A stretch of DNA of 64,000 bases from Photobacterium marinum (GCF_000331515.1 NZ_AMZO01000026.1:56333-120332); one strand, 5' to 3'; positions 17,143-25,359 are shown, counted from the stretch's first letter. Translations and numbers: made by a program. The notes: a model not told the origin generated them from the sequence alone.

Positions 17143-17241
17143 CAAGGCAATCAAGGTGACCCATTATACTCGGCAGTTTTGGTATGGAGTTCGGCGTGCT
17201 TTGATAGTTTAGCGCGGGGCACCTTATTGCTGGCGTTAGGT
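17137..17241 (+). repeat. Integron attC site (105-base class)
   Basis: CTTAACAAGGCAATCAAGGTGACCCATTATACTCGGCAG ... GGGGCACCTTATTGCTGGCGTTAGGT; core GTTAGGT. Confidence 0.9.
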
Positions 17242-17282
17242 TTCAGAATGGATTTATAAAAAAAGGATAAGGAATAAAAGTT

Positions 17283-17903
17283 ATGAAGAAAACTTTAACT
17301 CTAGCAGCAATTTCTATAACCCTTGCAGGGTGTGCTACATCAAATTTAAATTATAGTAATCCGCAGACATATAACATAAAAAACCAAGAAATAATCAACG
17401 AAAGCTTTGATGTAGTCTGGGATCGTTTGGTTAAAAATTTATCTTCAGATTTTTTTGTAATAAACAACATCGAAAAAAACTCTAGAATAATTAACGTTTC
17501 GTTCTCAACAAATAAACCTTCAGATTATGTTGACTGTGGCACTTCCACGCGCGAATTTTCTAATGCTCATGGAAAGAAAACATATACTTATGATCCTTCG
17601 GATAGTGCAAGATATACGTTTACTAACTCACAAGGTAATGCATTTAATGCAACTCGTACTTCAAGGCTTAATGGTCGAACTAATATCTATTTAGCTCCAG
17701 AGGGGGATGGTACGATAGTTAATGTTAATACAAAGTATGTTGTCGATGTTGATATAAAATATCATAATTTCAGTAATCAATATGCTGGTAATGATAATTT
17801 TATATTCGATTTTTCAACAAAAACAGACTTTTCTACATTAGATGGTGTTACCTGTACTGCACGTGGAAACTTAGAGCAAAGAATCCTTAACTATGCGAAA
17901 TGA
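17283..17903 (+). CDS. Lipoprotein (cassette gene)
   Basis: A 206-residue protein with a classical signal peptide and lipobox (ITLAGC), then a mostly beta domain with two Cys pairs (VDCGTS and VTCTARG). The block ESFDVVWDRLVKNL is similar in style to the NlpC/BamC-like or YajG-like lipoproteins that begin with a helix containing V-W-x-x-L, but I cannot assign a family. Strong ribosome site (AAAAGGATAAGG). Confidence 0.75.
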   Translation: MKKTLTLAAISITLAGCATSNLNYSNPQTYNIKNQEIINESFDVVWDRLVKNLSSDFFVINNIEKNSRIINVSFSTNKPSDYVDCGTSTREFSNAHGKKTYTYDPSDSARYTFTNSQGNAFNATRTSRLNGRTNIYLAPEGDGTIVNVNTKYVVDVDIKYHNFSNQYAGNDNFIFDFSTKTDFSTLDGVTCTARGNLEQRILNYAK

Positions 17904-17904
17904 A

Positions 17905-18009
17905 ACCTAACAAAGGCATCAAGGTGACTTGTTACACTCGGCAGTTTTTGTCTGGAGTTTGGTGCGCTTGGTAGGTTAGTCGTGGCGCACCTTATGCCCG
18001 GCGTTATGG
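17905..18009 (+). repeat. Integron attC site (105-base class)
   Basis: ACCTAACAAAGGCATCAAGGTGACTTG ... GGCGCACCTTATGCCCGGCGTTATGG; core GTTATGG. Very close to the site at 15116. Confidence 0.9.
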
Positions 18010-18457
18010 CACAAAAAGCACAGGCAACGTGGTTTTTCGCTTCAAGTTTTCTGGGTCAAGCTTAGCTGCTATCAATCCGACCTTCTCAGGCGATATAACT
18101 GAACGCTTGTCGGTATAACGAACTGTGAGATTGACGGTCTTTATCCACAACACGCTTGATTTTACAACAGCATACGCAGTTGGAAATGACAGAAACTATC
18201 ATCGATAGAAAACTATCAAAATTGGGCTTCGGATTATCGAGTTTCAATTCTTGCAAATTCTCCCCGAAGCTTCCGATTTATATCTGTTGGTAGAGAGCAA
18301 TTCTTTGTCTAATGGCTACTGATTTTGCTTGTTGGTTCATGAAGTTTAAGTACAAATATCTGTCCTGGTTTTAATGGTAAGGTAAACTGGCTGGCATTCG
18401 AGCAGATATTTCTGTAGCGGTAGCGTGCTTGGTAAGTGGTTAAAATTCCTTGAGTTT
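18010..18457 (+). other. Cassette without a sense-strand gene, copy 2
   Basis: Full-length diverged copy of 13353-13795, 448 bases. Both end in CTTGAGTTTGCCATAACAAGGCAAT, but their upstream attC sites are of different classes. The minus-strand frame of copy 1 is kept through the conserved block but has an extra base near its ATG, so translation from that start would fail here. Confidence 0.75.
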
Positions 18458-18563
18458 GCCATAACAAGGCAATCAAGGTGATGCGTTACACTCGGCGGTT
18501 TGAGTATGGAGTTCGGTGTGCTTTGTTGGTTTGGTGGGGCACACCTTATCGCAGGCGTTATGC
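18458..18563 (+). repeat. Integron attC site (105-base class)
   Basis: GCCATAACAAGGCAATCAAGGTGATGCG ... CACACCTTATCGCAGGCGTTATGC; core GTTATGC. Confidence 0.9.
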
Positions 18564-18580
18564 GTTATCAGGAATAATAT

Positions 18581-19273
18581 ATGGCTACATTTCCAAAAAT
18601 TGATTTTTATCCACTGTTCGATGGCCCTTCAGATTGGGAAATAAAAGAACACGAACAAGCAATTAAATTTGGTCTTCCGCCTCTTAGACAGTTAAAGAAA
18701 ACTGAAAAGATCAATGATCCGTGTGAGTTCTTGTTACATACAATTAATAACTATGGGCATTCAGGCTTAATTTATAATTATCGAGAGCAAATATTAAGTA
18801 GTTTAGAATTCAGAGATGTAAAAAGGTTAACTCCTTACCTCAAGGATATACCTTCTACGAACAGGTATAGAAATATACCTCAACGAGCCATTTTGTCGGA
18901 TGTTAATGCTGAAATAAGAGATTTTGGCTCGTATCTAGCTGAAAATCAGGTGCTCTTTCACGGCGGATCTACGACAATCGACCAACAAATAATTACTGAT
19001 CGCCCGCTTTCAACTACTCTTTGTCCACAAATAGCTCTGTGGCATGCTGAGAATGATTTCCTACCAAACAGGAATCTAACCCCTGTGATATGGATTCTGA
19101 CTGTATCTCAAGAAATAAAGAAGAAAGCGATAATATTTAGAAAGGCCGGATCTAATATGGAGCATGAGTTTGAGGTTCTTCTAGAATCTGGTGTGTTTAT
19201 TAAACCTATAAAGAGATATTTTGTGGATTGCGTTTTTGGTGATTTGGAGGTTATAGAGTCAGTAATAAGCTAA
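18581..19273 (+). CDS. Putative ADP-ribosyltransferase-fold cassette protein
   Basis: A 230-residue soluble protein. The C-terminal half shows three elements in the order expected of the ADP-ribosyltransferase fold: VLFHGGS (residues 124-130, the position of the usual Y-R-G strand, here H-G-G), PLSTTLCPQIALWHA (142-156, the Ser-Thr-Ser/Thr helix start) and EHEFEVLLESG (194-204, an E-x-E-V-L-L strand with Glu196/Glu198). Toxins of this type modify proteins or nucleic acids; the target here is unknown. The N-terminal 110 residues are unassigned. The nucleotide-binding His/Arg difference leaves activity uncertain. Confidence 0.55.
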   Translation: MATFPKIDFYPLFDGPSDWEIKEHEQAIKFGLPPLRQLKKTEKINDPCEFLLHTINNYGHSGLIYNYREQILSSLEFRDVKRLTPYLKDIPSTNRYRNIPQRAILSDVNAEIRDFGSYLAENQVLFHGGSTTIDQQIITDRPLSTTLCPQIALWHAENDFLPNRNLTPVIWILTVSQEIKKKAIIFRKAGSNMEHEFEVLLESGVFIKPIKRYFVDCVFGDLEVIESVIS

Positions 19274-19278
19274 AACAC

Positions 19279-19377
19279 GCATAACAAAGCAATCAAGGTG
19301 ACCCGTTACACTCGGCGGTTTTGGTATGGAGTTCGGTGCACTTTGCTAGTTCGGGGTGGGGCACCTTATTGCAGGCG
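19279..19377 (+). repeat. Integron attC site, left part (split by IS)
   Basis: CGCATAACAAAGCAATCAAGGTGACCCG ... GGGGCACCTTATTGCAGGCG, then the IS. The missing core GCGTTAGGC resumes at 20695 on the other side, so one attC was cut just before its crossover base. Confidence 0.9.
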
Positions 19378-20687
19378 CTGGAGGATCCCCACAAAATTCA
19401 CGCATGATAACTGCTCCTTGCCATCATAATTAACTCTTGTTGTGCCCAGCGTAATGTTGAATCTGTAATGTGATATTCCATCCGTCGAAAGACTTCTTTT
19501 CCTAGTCTGACGAAGGATAAAACTCGTCTCTTTTTTATCGTATTAGCCTGGAAGTGGCGGTGCCAACCGGCATGTTCGGCAGCAATGCCGAACCACCAAT
19601 AGACCATGAAGGTGAGAAGGCCGATTAGCAACAGGACATCGAGCCGCTTTGGGTCATTGGTTCGGCTTTGTCGGAGGCCAAAGCCATATTGAGGGCTTTT
19701 CAGGTCACGGAAAGTCTCTTCAATCTGCATACGCTTTTCATAGATGCGGACGATACAGCGGGAAGAGAAGATGTCGGTTGGGATGTTCGTGGCGAGCAGC
19801 CAAGGTTCTTTTGCTGATTTTCTATGAACGGCTTGTGCTGTAAAGTGCTCTCGACCTCTGGGTCTGTCTTTGCGTTTTCTTGACGTTTCTTTTTTGAAGA
19901 GATGCAGGTGGCAGAGTAATGGTTTTCGTTTAGCCAGTTGGGTCAATCCAATGTACTTGGGTTTATTATTTGCCTTTTTAAACAGTTGCTTAATGTGATG
20001 CCATTGTTTGTTATAAAAGGTATTTACATCACCGCGAACGCGTCCTAGGTAGCACCACTCCATAGCCTCTACTTGCCGAAACCAGGTGTTCCTGAAACCG
20101 GCATCTGTGACAATAATGGGTATGACATGCGAGGGTAAAACAGCTTTGAAGTTATCAAGAAATATTTGGTGACTACGGGGAGAGTTGTATTGTTTAAAGG
20201 TAAAGGATTGCTCGAAAAGGGTAACGGAACGACCATCAACAGCCACGGATGCCCTGAGTACCATGAGGCGTTTGTATTCCCGGATATCGGCCCAGTCGAC
20301 GAGGACGATCGGTTGTGGGTTAACTGAGCATATTTGGTGACAGTGCCAGCGGTAAATATCCAGCCTTTCTCGGTGTAACTGGCAGTTACCTAATAAACGG
20401 TCAACCCGCTTTATACAGTGTTTGGTCTTTGCTTTAGAAGGGAGAGAACGGCCAAGTAATGTTAGGGTCAGCGCATCGTTATTTAGCAGTGCTTTCACCG
20501 AATCCATCAGTGAGTTAAGTCGCTTTTTGTGAATGCTAGAGCATTGTTCTCTAAGGGGATCATGTAGTATCTGAATATCACGCATCTTGTTTTCCTCTTT
20601 TTGTTTTTGTGGTGAATTCATTAGATCAGAAGGTAAGGTGCGTGTCTACTTATTGAGCAATAAGGAATTTTTGTGGGGATTCCTGAG
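19378..20687. mobile_element. IS10-like element of the IS4 family
   Basis: A 1310-base element bounded by imperfect inverted ends, CTGGAGGATCCCCACAAAAT on the left and (reverse complement) CTCAGGAATCCCCACAAAAA on the right, similar to IS10 ends in carrying GATCCCC. The flanking nine bases are TTGCAGGCG (19369-19377) and TTGTAGGCG (20688-20696): a 9-base target duplication, the length known for IS10, with one later mutation. Contains one intact transposase gene. Confidence 0.9.
19398..20585 (-). CDS. IS4-family (IS10 group) transposase
   Basis: About 395 residues, close to the 402 of IS10 transposase and alignable from ILHDPL at the N-terminus onward. DDE residues are visible: Asp in VDWADIRE, Asp in VTDAGFR and the Y-x2-R-x3-E-x6-K signature in YEKRMQIEETFRDLKS. 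I chose the ATG at 20585, which has AGAGGA eight bases upstream; the frame opens 12 codons earlier. Uninterrupted, so probably active. Confidence 0.92.
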   Translation of the reverse strand: MRDIQILHDPLREQCSSIHKKRLNSLMDSVKALLNNDALTLTLLGRSLPSKAKTKHCIKRVDRLLGNCQLHRERLDIYRWHCHQICSVNPQPIVLVDWADIREYKRLMVLRASVAVDGRSVTLFEQSFTFKQYNSPRSHQIFLDNFKAVLPSHVIPIIVTDAGFRNTWFRQVEAMEWCYLGRVRGDVNTFYNKQWHHIKQLFKKANNKPKYIGLTQLAKRKPLLCHLHLFKKETSRKRKDRPRGREHFTAQAVHRKSAKEPWLLATNIPTDIFSSRCIVRIYEKRMQIEETFRDLKSPQYGFGLRQSRTNDPKRLDVLLLIGLLTFMVYWWFGIAAEHAGWHRHFQANTIKKRRVLSFVRLGKEVFRRMEYHITDSTLRWAQQELIMMARSSYHA

Positions 20688-20703
20688 TTGTAGGCGTTAG
20701 GCT
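20688..20703 (+). repeat. Integron attC site, right core after IS insertion
   Basis: TTGTAGGCG (target duplication) followed by TTAGGC, which completes the core GTTAGGC. The next cassette gene starts 20 bases later. Confidence 0.85.
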
Positions 20704-20722
20704 TTTTCGTTGGATAATCAGA

Positions 20723-21286
20723 ATGTGGAATGATGTTGAGCAGTTAACTAAGTTTGTAAAATTTATCCCTTATGTTTTTATTTCACTAGGTTTTGTTGTG
20801 GCACTTTCGGGGCAGTTTGTGAAAGCTAAAGTGGAAGAGCGAGTTGTGTTCTTGAAACAAGATGCTGAAATAGCTCTCAAAAACACGGCGCCTGATTTGG
20901 ATGTCACATTGGGTAAGTACGCACCAACAGGAGAGCTTGTACTACAGATTACCGCGAAAAATGATATTCCCTTTACATCAAGTTGGCATATCAAAACAAC
21001 AAACAATGAAATAGTGTCAGGTATTCAGTTAGAAAAGCCAGTAAGTACACCAACTCCAGAACAACGAGTATTCTTATTCAAAGCGGTGGTTGACGTAAGT
21101 AAGATAAAAAACAATTACCTAGAGTTAGATTACTTCTATGAATCTAAATATTCCTCTGAGCTTAATCAACCGCAAAACTTAAAGGGAACAATCACCAGAA
21201 AATACTTTTACGTAAACGGTGAAGTTTTTCCAGTAGAGCAGTTCCAGAACACAATAGGTCCGAAATCACCTGAACCACAAGCCTAA
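20723..21286 (+). CDS. Membrane-anchored hypothetical cassette protein
   Basis: A 187-residue protein with one N-terminal membrane segment (about residues 12-32) and a beta-rich domain that should face the periplasm. No family recognised. It lies directly behind the IS-split attC, so IS-borne transcription could affect it; the IS transposase runs the other way. Confidence 0.7.
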   Translation: MWNDVEQLTKFVKFIPYVFISLGFVVALSGQFVKAKVEERVVFLKQDAEIALKNTAPDLDVTLGKYAPTGELVLQITAKNDIPFTSSWHIKTTNNEIVSGIQLEKPVSTPTPEQRVFLFKAVVDVSKIKNNYLELDYFYESKYSSELNQPQNLKGTITRKYFYVNGEVFPVEQFQNTIGPKSPEPQA

Positions 21287-21404
21287 CAAACAATTTAAGA
21301 GTGATTCAGCACGCTTGGCATTTTTGGTTCGGTTGGCTTCAGTGTTTACGTGGCTTTGCTAGGGTTCAGTGGTTGGTTAGCTGCACCTTAGCAAAGCGTT
21401 ATGT
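21281..21404 (+). repeat. Integron attC site (VCR/VPR-like class)
   Basis: GCCTAACAAACAATTTAAGAGTGATTCAGCACGCTTGGCATTTTTGG ... CTGCACCTTAGCAAAGCGTTATGT; core GTTATGT. Confidence 0.9.
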
Positions 21405-21514
21405 GCTTCTCCTAAGTGTTTGATTTTAAATGTGTGTCAGGTGCTTGTCACCTTAGTGTCGTTACCTTTTGGTAGTTTATGGGGCAATGTGGTTTCACAT
21501 CAAAGGAGGTAATG

Positions 21515-21982
21515 ATGAAACTAAGGAAATTAAGGTTATCGAAAGCTTGGTCTCAAGAACAATTAGCTGAAATGACAGGTTTGAGTGTTCGTACAATTCA
21601 GCGAATTGAAAGAGGGCAAAAGGCAAGTTTTGATTCGTTAAAGTCCTTAGCAGCAGTCTTTGATGTTCATGTCAATGAATTACAAGAGGTTGATTGCAGT
21701 ATGGATACCAACACAAATCAGAAAGATGAGCTGGCAGTAGTTGAATATGTTAGAGATTTGAAAGGGTTTTATTCCCATCTAACAAATTATTTGGTCGTCA
21801 TCATTATTTTGTTCTTAATAAATTTACTTACAGACTCCAGCTATATTTGGGCTATTTGGCCTGCATTAGGCTGGGGTATCGGTGTGCTTAATCATGCTGC
21901 TCATGTCTATGAATGGTTTAATTGGTTCAATGAGCGCTGGGAGAAAAAGCAAATAGAAAAGCGATTAGGACGGAGATTATAG
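21515..21982 (+). CDS. XRE helix-turn-helix protein with 2TM domain
   Basis: About 155 residues: an XRE-type HTH (KLRLSKAWSQEQLAEMTGLS, VRTIQRIERGQ) over residues 1-60, a linker, and a C-terminal pair of membrane helices ending in EWFNWFNERWEKKQIEKRL, the 2TM-domain pattern. AGGAGG lies five bases before the ATG at 21515, which I prefer over the ATG at 21512. A membrane-tethered transcription regulator is implied. Confidence 0.85.
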   Translation: MKLRKLRLSKAWSQEQLAEMTGLSVRTIQRIERGQKASFDSLKSLAAVFDVHVNELQEVDCSMDTNTNQKDELAVVEYVRDLKGFYSHLTNYLVVIIILFLINLLTDSSYIWAIWPALGWGIGVLNHAAHVYEWFNWFNERWEKKQIEKRLGRRL

Positions 21983-21990
21983 ATAGTTCG

Positions 21991-22113
21991 CACATAACAA
22001 AAAGCACCATGCGACCCGTTTTACTCGGCAGCTTTGGTATGAATTGGCTTTGGTGTTTACGGTAGTCAATTTTGTTATTTGCGGTAACGGGCGCATGTGC
22101 TTAGGCGTTATGC
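21991..22113 (+). repeat. Integron attC site (third sequence class)
   Basis: CACATAACAAAAAGCACCATGCGACCCG ... CGGTAACGGGCGCATGTGCTTAGGCGTTATGC. Same class as the site at 13229. Core GTTATGC. Confidence 0.88.
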
Positions 22114-22131
22114 CTAAGGAATGATGGAATA

Positions 22132-22611
22132 ATGAATACCACAATACTAGAGACAGAATATTTTACTGTAAGTCAGTGCAACGATTGTGATGTGCCGGGT
22201 TACTTAATCGTGAGGTATAAAGACAACCAAAGAGAGTTAAGTGAACTTCCTCATGAAGCTAAATGTCAGCTTGGGGTATTACTTAGCGAAGTTGAATCAA
22301 GTATTACAAAAGTGTTAGCTCCCGAAAAAGTGTACTGCTGCAAATTTGGAGAAGCGGCCAGTATTATTCATTTCCACCTTTTTCCAAGAATAGTCTTGTT
22401 AAGTAAATCGTTTTTAAGCATCTATCCAGAGCAGCAAGGTTTAATTCATGGCCCTCTGTTATTTGATTGGGCTAGAGATTACTACAAAGTTAAAGTCGGT
22501 TGTTTCTCTCCTGATACCATAGTTGCTTTCAACAAAATCAAGGCTATTTTGAGTTCTGTTGGCATAACAAGGCATCAAGGTGACACGTTACACTCGGCAG
22601 TTTTGGAGTGA
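22132..22611 (+). CDS. HIT-like protein; stop codon lies inside attC
   Basis: A 159-residue protein with a HIT-type core: a strand-helix region, then IHFHLFPRIV, a His-x-His-x-Phe variant of the His triad (His80, His82). HIT proteins hydrolyse or transfer nucleoside phosphates; the missing third His makes activity uncertain. The last 17 codons (from ITRHQGDTLHSAVLE) are translated from attC sequence, so the native stop appears to have been lost at the cassette junction. Ribosome site TAAGGAATGATGGA. Confidence 0.65.
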   Translation: MNTTILETEYFTVSQCNDCDVPGYLIVRYKDNQRELSELPHEAKCQLGVLLSEVESSITKVLAPEKVYCCKFGEAASIIHFHLFPRIVLLSKSFLSIYPEQQGLIHGPLLFDWARDYYKVKVGCFSPDTIVAFNKIKAILSSVGITRHQGDTLHSAVLE

Positions 22612-22666
22612 AGTTCAAAGCGCTTGGTAAGTTTGGTGTTGGTGCACCTTATGCCAGGCGTTATAT
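22561..22666 (+). repeat. Integron attC site (105-base class)
   Basis: GGCATAACAAGGCATCAAGGTGACACGTTACACTCGGCAG ... GGTGCACCTTATGCCAGGCGTTATAT; core GTTATAT. Its first half is read as the tail of the HIT gene. Confidence 0.88.
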
Positions 22667-22683
22667 AAATTAAGGAAAATTCA

Positions 22684-23343
22684 GTGGATGTTACAAATGC
22701 TGTAGGTAACAGTATCACCACAAATCTTGGTGATCTTGAAATTGCTGAATTTCTGGGGAAGGGAAAGTCTGGATATTCATACTTAGCTCAAAACTCAGGA
22801 CATCAATACGTCGTCAAACTAATGCACTATGAACCATGTGCGTATTATTCATTTGGTGACTCAAATAAGGTAGAGCTTGAAGTTTCTGCGTATGAAAATT
22901 TGGAAAAATCAGGGGTTCAAATTCCTAAGCTTCTTGATGTAAACATTGAAAAAAATTATCTCATCAAAGAGTATATTGATGGCTATCTTGTTACAGAATT
23001 AATAATTGACGACTCTCTTCCTGATTCATGTATTGAACAAGTTTGTGCTATGTCAAAGGCTCTTAAATCACTAGGTTTGAACATAGATTATTTTCCCGAT
23101 AATTTCGTATTGAGTAATGGCATTCTTTATTACGTTGATTATGAGCATAATCCATATGATGAAAAGTGGGATTTGGCCAACTGGGGTTTGTACTATTGGG
23201 CAAATTCAAAGGGTATGAAAGCTTACAAAGAAACGAAAGACCCTACTCAAATCAATGAATGCGCAAACTCTGGTGTACCAATAAAGCTGCCATTTGCAAA
23301 CATAGTAAATTCTTGGCTCAGAACTTATTGTGAAGATGTTTAG
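22684..23343 (+). CDS. Protein-kinase-fold cassette protein
   Basis: A 219-residue single-domain kinase-like protein, GTG start after AAGGAAA. Visible are a glycine loop (FLGKGKSGYSYLA), the nucleotide-binding Lys in YVVKLMHYE, a helix-C Glu (KVELEVSAYENL), a catalytic loop equivalent LNIDYFPDNFVLSNG (Asp and Asn in the D-x4-N spacing) and VDYEHNP in place of the DFG metal-binding motif. This is closest to small RIO/aminoglycoside-phosphotransferase-type kinases. Substrate unknown; probably active since key residues are present. Confidence 0.7.
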   Translation: MDVTNAVGNSITTNLGDLEIAEFLGKGKSGYSYLAQNSGHQYVVKLMHYEPCAYYSFGDSNKVELEVSAYENLEKSGVQIPKLLDVNIEKNYLIKEYIDGYLVTELIIDDSLPDSCIEQVCAMSKALKSLGLNIDYFPDNFVLSNGILYYVDYEHNPYDEKWDLANWGLYYWANSKGMKAYKETKDPTQINECANSGVPIKLPFANIVNSWLRTYCEDV

Positions 23344-23361
23344 GCTTGGTGGGTTAATTTA

Positions 23362-23466
23362 ATATAACAAAGCAATCAAGGTGATGCGTTACACTCGGCG
23401 GCTTTGGTACGGAGTTCAGTGTGCTTTGTTGGTTTCGAGGGGCACACCTTATCGCAGACGTTATGC
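23362..23466 (+). repeat. Integron attC site (105-base class)
   Basis: ATATAACAAAGCAATCAAGGTGATGCG ... GGCACACCTTATCGCAGACGTTATGC; core GTTATGC. The base before the core differs (GACGTTA for GGCGTTA). Confidence 0.88.
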
Positions 23467-23494
23467 TGTTTTTTAAATTCAGAGGTTTTATCAA

Positions 23495-24379
23495 ATGGGT
23501 TATCAACTGTGGATGTCACCAATAACGGGTTATCGTAGAAACGGAACTCGTTTTAGTGCATTGAAAAAGATATTTATCGATAGTGTCACAGTTCGAGATA
23601 TATACGAGCCTTTGCTTTGTTGTCGTGTAGATGACCCATCTGGTCATGTTAAAGAGACACTAATGCACCGGCAGTTTGATACTGCGGGGGTAATTGATCA
23701 AAACCAAAAGGTAATTGGTTATGTGAACACATCAGATCTAAAAGATGGCAGCATAAATCAATATCGGATTGACATTAAACTTGAACAAGTCATATCTGAT
23801 TCTACTCCTTTAGCCAGCCTTCTAAATGTCCTTCAAGCGAGTGACTTCCTTTATGTTAATCATGGAGCAAAGATAGTCGGCATAATTACAAAAGCTGACT
23901 TAAATAAACCTCCTGTACGAATATATGTTTTTGGCATGTTATCGCTCTTTGAAATGCATCTGAACTCATGGATTCGTTATGAATATCCAGATAACGGTTG
24001 GCAAGAACACATATCAGAACAGAGAGTTGCCAAAGCTCAAGAAACTTACGAGCTACGTAAGCAAAATAACCAAGATCTATCTCTCTTAGATTGCTTACAA
24101 TTAGCAGATAAGCGTGACTTATTAGCAAAGTCCAAAGAGTTTAGAGAGCGTTTTGGTTTTAATAAGAAGGGCGTTGAGCGTTTTATACGATATGCGGAGC
24201 GAATTCGTAATGAGATAGCACATAGCCAAGACTCAATTATCGCTAGTCTTCCTTGGGATAGCTTTGTGAGTGTTTTGGAAGATGTAGATAGGTTCCTTAC
24301 AGAATCAGACCAACTGATCGAAACTGAAGCAAAGGCTGGTGCGGTCGATTTTGTAGAATATCTGACAACATCAGCATAA
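23495..24379 (+). CDS. CBS-domain protein with C-terminal HEPN-like motif
   Basis: A 294-residue protein. Residues about 30-150 form a pair of CBS motifs: VRDIYEPLLCC with FDTAGVIDQNQKVIGYVNTSDL, then EQVISDSTPLASLLNVL with DFLYVNHGAKIVGIITKADL. The C-terminal helical half contains IRNEIAHSQ, an R-x4-H motif as in HEPN ribonucleases (RNEIAH). CBS pairs usually sense adenine nucleotides, so a ligand-gated HEPN RNase is a reasonable hypothesis. Its 3' end abuts an attC that is split by an IS110-type element. Confidence 0.7.
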   Translation: MGYQLWMSPITGYRRNGTRFSALKKIFIDSVTVRDIYEPLLCCRVDDPSGHVKETLMHRQFDTAGVIDQNQKVIGYVNTSDLKDGSINQYRIDIKLEQVISDSTPLASLLNVLQASDFLYVNHGAKIVGIITKADLNKPPVRIYVFGMLSLFEMHLNSWIRYEYPDNGWQEHISEQRVAKAQETYELRKQNNQDLSLLDCLQLADKRDLLAKSKEFRERFGFNKKGVERFIRYAERIRNEIAHSQDSIIASLPWDSFVSVLEDVDRFLTESDQLIETEAKAGAVDFVEYLTTSA

Positions 24380-24383
24380 CAAA
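24374..24383 (+). repeat. attC left core, cut by the IS110-type element
   Basis: GCATAACAAA, then IS sequence. The rest of the attC (AGCAATCAAGGTG...) resumes at 25477. Confidence 0.8.
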
Positions 24384-24408
24384 CGACTATGGCGTCAACA
24401 GATAAATT

Positions 24409-25359
24409 TTAAGCTGTTTTTGCATCCCATAAGACGCCATCTCTCAGCATTGAATTGAGGATGATAACCATCTTTCTGACGCAGGCGATGATAGCCACTT
24501 TTTTGGGTTTCCCTTCAGCCTGCAGTCGCTGATAGGTACTTTTAAAAACAGGGTTACATTGCATGGCAGACATCATAGCCATGTATAAAACTGTTTTAAC
24601 CTGGGCTCGACCACCCTGTATTTTTCTGTGTCCTTTATAGCGCCCACTTTCCCGGTTAATGGGGGCGACCCCGACAAGTGCAGCAGCTTGTTTATTAGTG
24701 ATATAGCCGAGCTCGGGAAGGTTGCTAATGATAGATGCTGCTGCGATTTTTCCGATACCAGGCATACTTTGTAGTATTTCATTTTTAACCTGATATTCGG
24801 GGCAGCCTTCAATTAGTTTAATGAGTTTACACTCGATTTTTTCTATCTGTTTTTTAAATGCGGTAAGGATAGGTTTGATAGTCATAGCCAGTTGTTTTGG
24901 CATAATTTGGAGTCGTTTTTTCTCCATGGTTTGCATCGAGAGAAGCTGATTTCTCCGGACAACTAAATCCGCCATAAGCCGCATGGAATCATGCTTGAGC
25001 TTGGTTAAGGCTGGCTGTATAGCTTCGGCATAGTGGGCGATGAGCTTGGCATCAAGCTTATCAGTTTTTGCTCGTTGGCCGATGGCGCCGGCAAAGCGCT
25101 TAACGTGAACAGGGTTAGCGATGACATAAGGAATGTTGGCGTCAGCACAAGCAGGAATGAAGGGCATTTCTAATCGACCAGTGGCTTCAATAACGACCCG
25201 TTGTGGTGAGTATTGATTGATGGTTTTGATGGCTTGTTTAATACCTTTGTCGTCGTTAGAAAGTGAGAAAAAGATGTCGAGAGGTCGGATATAAATATCG
25301 AGCTGAGACTTTCCGGTATCGACGCCGATGTTAATGTTTTGAATTGTTGAAGTATCCAT
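24409..25359 (-). CDS. IS110-family transposase (DEDD type)
   Basis: A 316-residue protein. N-terminal RuvC-like DEDD residues: Asp in NIGVDTGKSQLD, Glu in VIEATGRLEMP and the Asp pair in RAKTDKLDAKLIAHY. The C-terminal Tnp20-type domain has SMPGIGKIAAASI and GVAPINRESGRYKGHRKIQG with the conserved Ser. It appears intact. Length is normal for the family. Such enzymes are guided by a structured RNA encoded at one end of the element. Confidence 0.93.
   Translation of the reverse strand: MDTSTIQNINIGVDTGKSQLDIYIRPLDIFFSLSNDDKGIKQAIKTINQYSPQRVVIEATGRLEMPFIPACADANIPYVIANPVHVKRFAGAIGQRAKTDKLDAKLIAHYAEAIQPALTKLKHDSMRLMADLVVRRNQLLSMQTMEKKRLQIMPKQLAMTIKPILTAFKKQIEKIECKLIKLIEGCPEYQVKNEILQSMPGIGKIAAASIISNLPELGYITNKQAAALVGVAPINRESGRYKGHRKIQGGRAQVKTVLYMAMMSAMQCNPVFKSTYQRLQAEGKPKKVAIIACVRKMVIILNSMLRDGVLWDAKTA

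Noticed and set aside
19649..19843. Plus-strand ORF within the IS10-like element
   Set aside because: Shadow of the transposase gene on the other strand.
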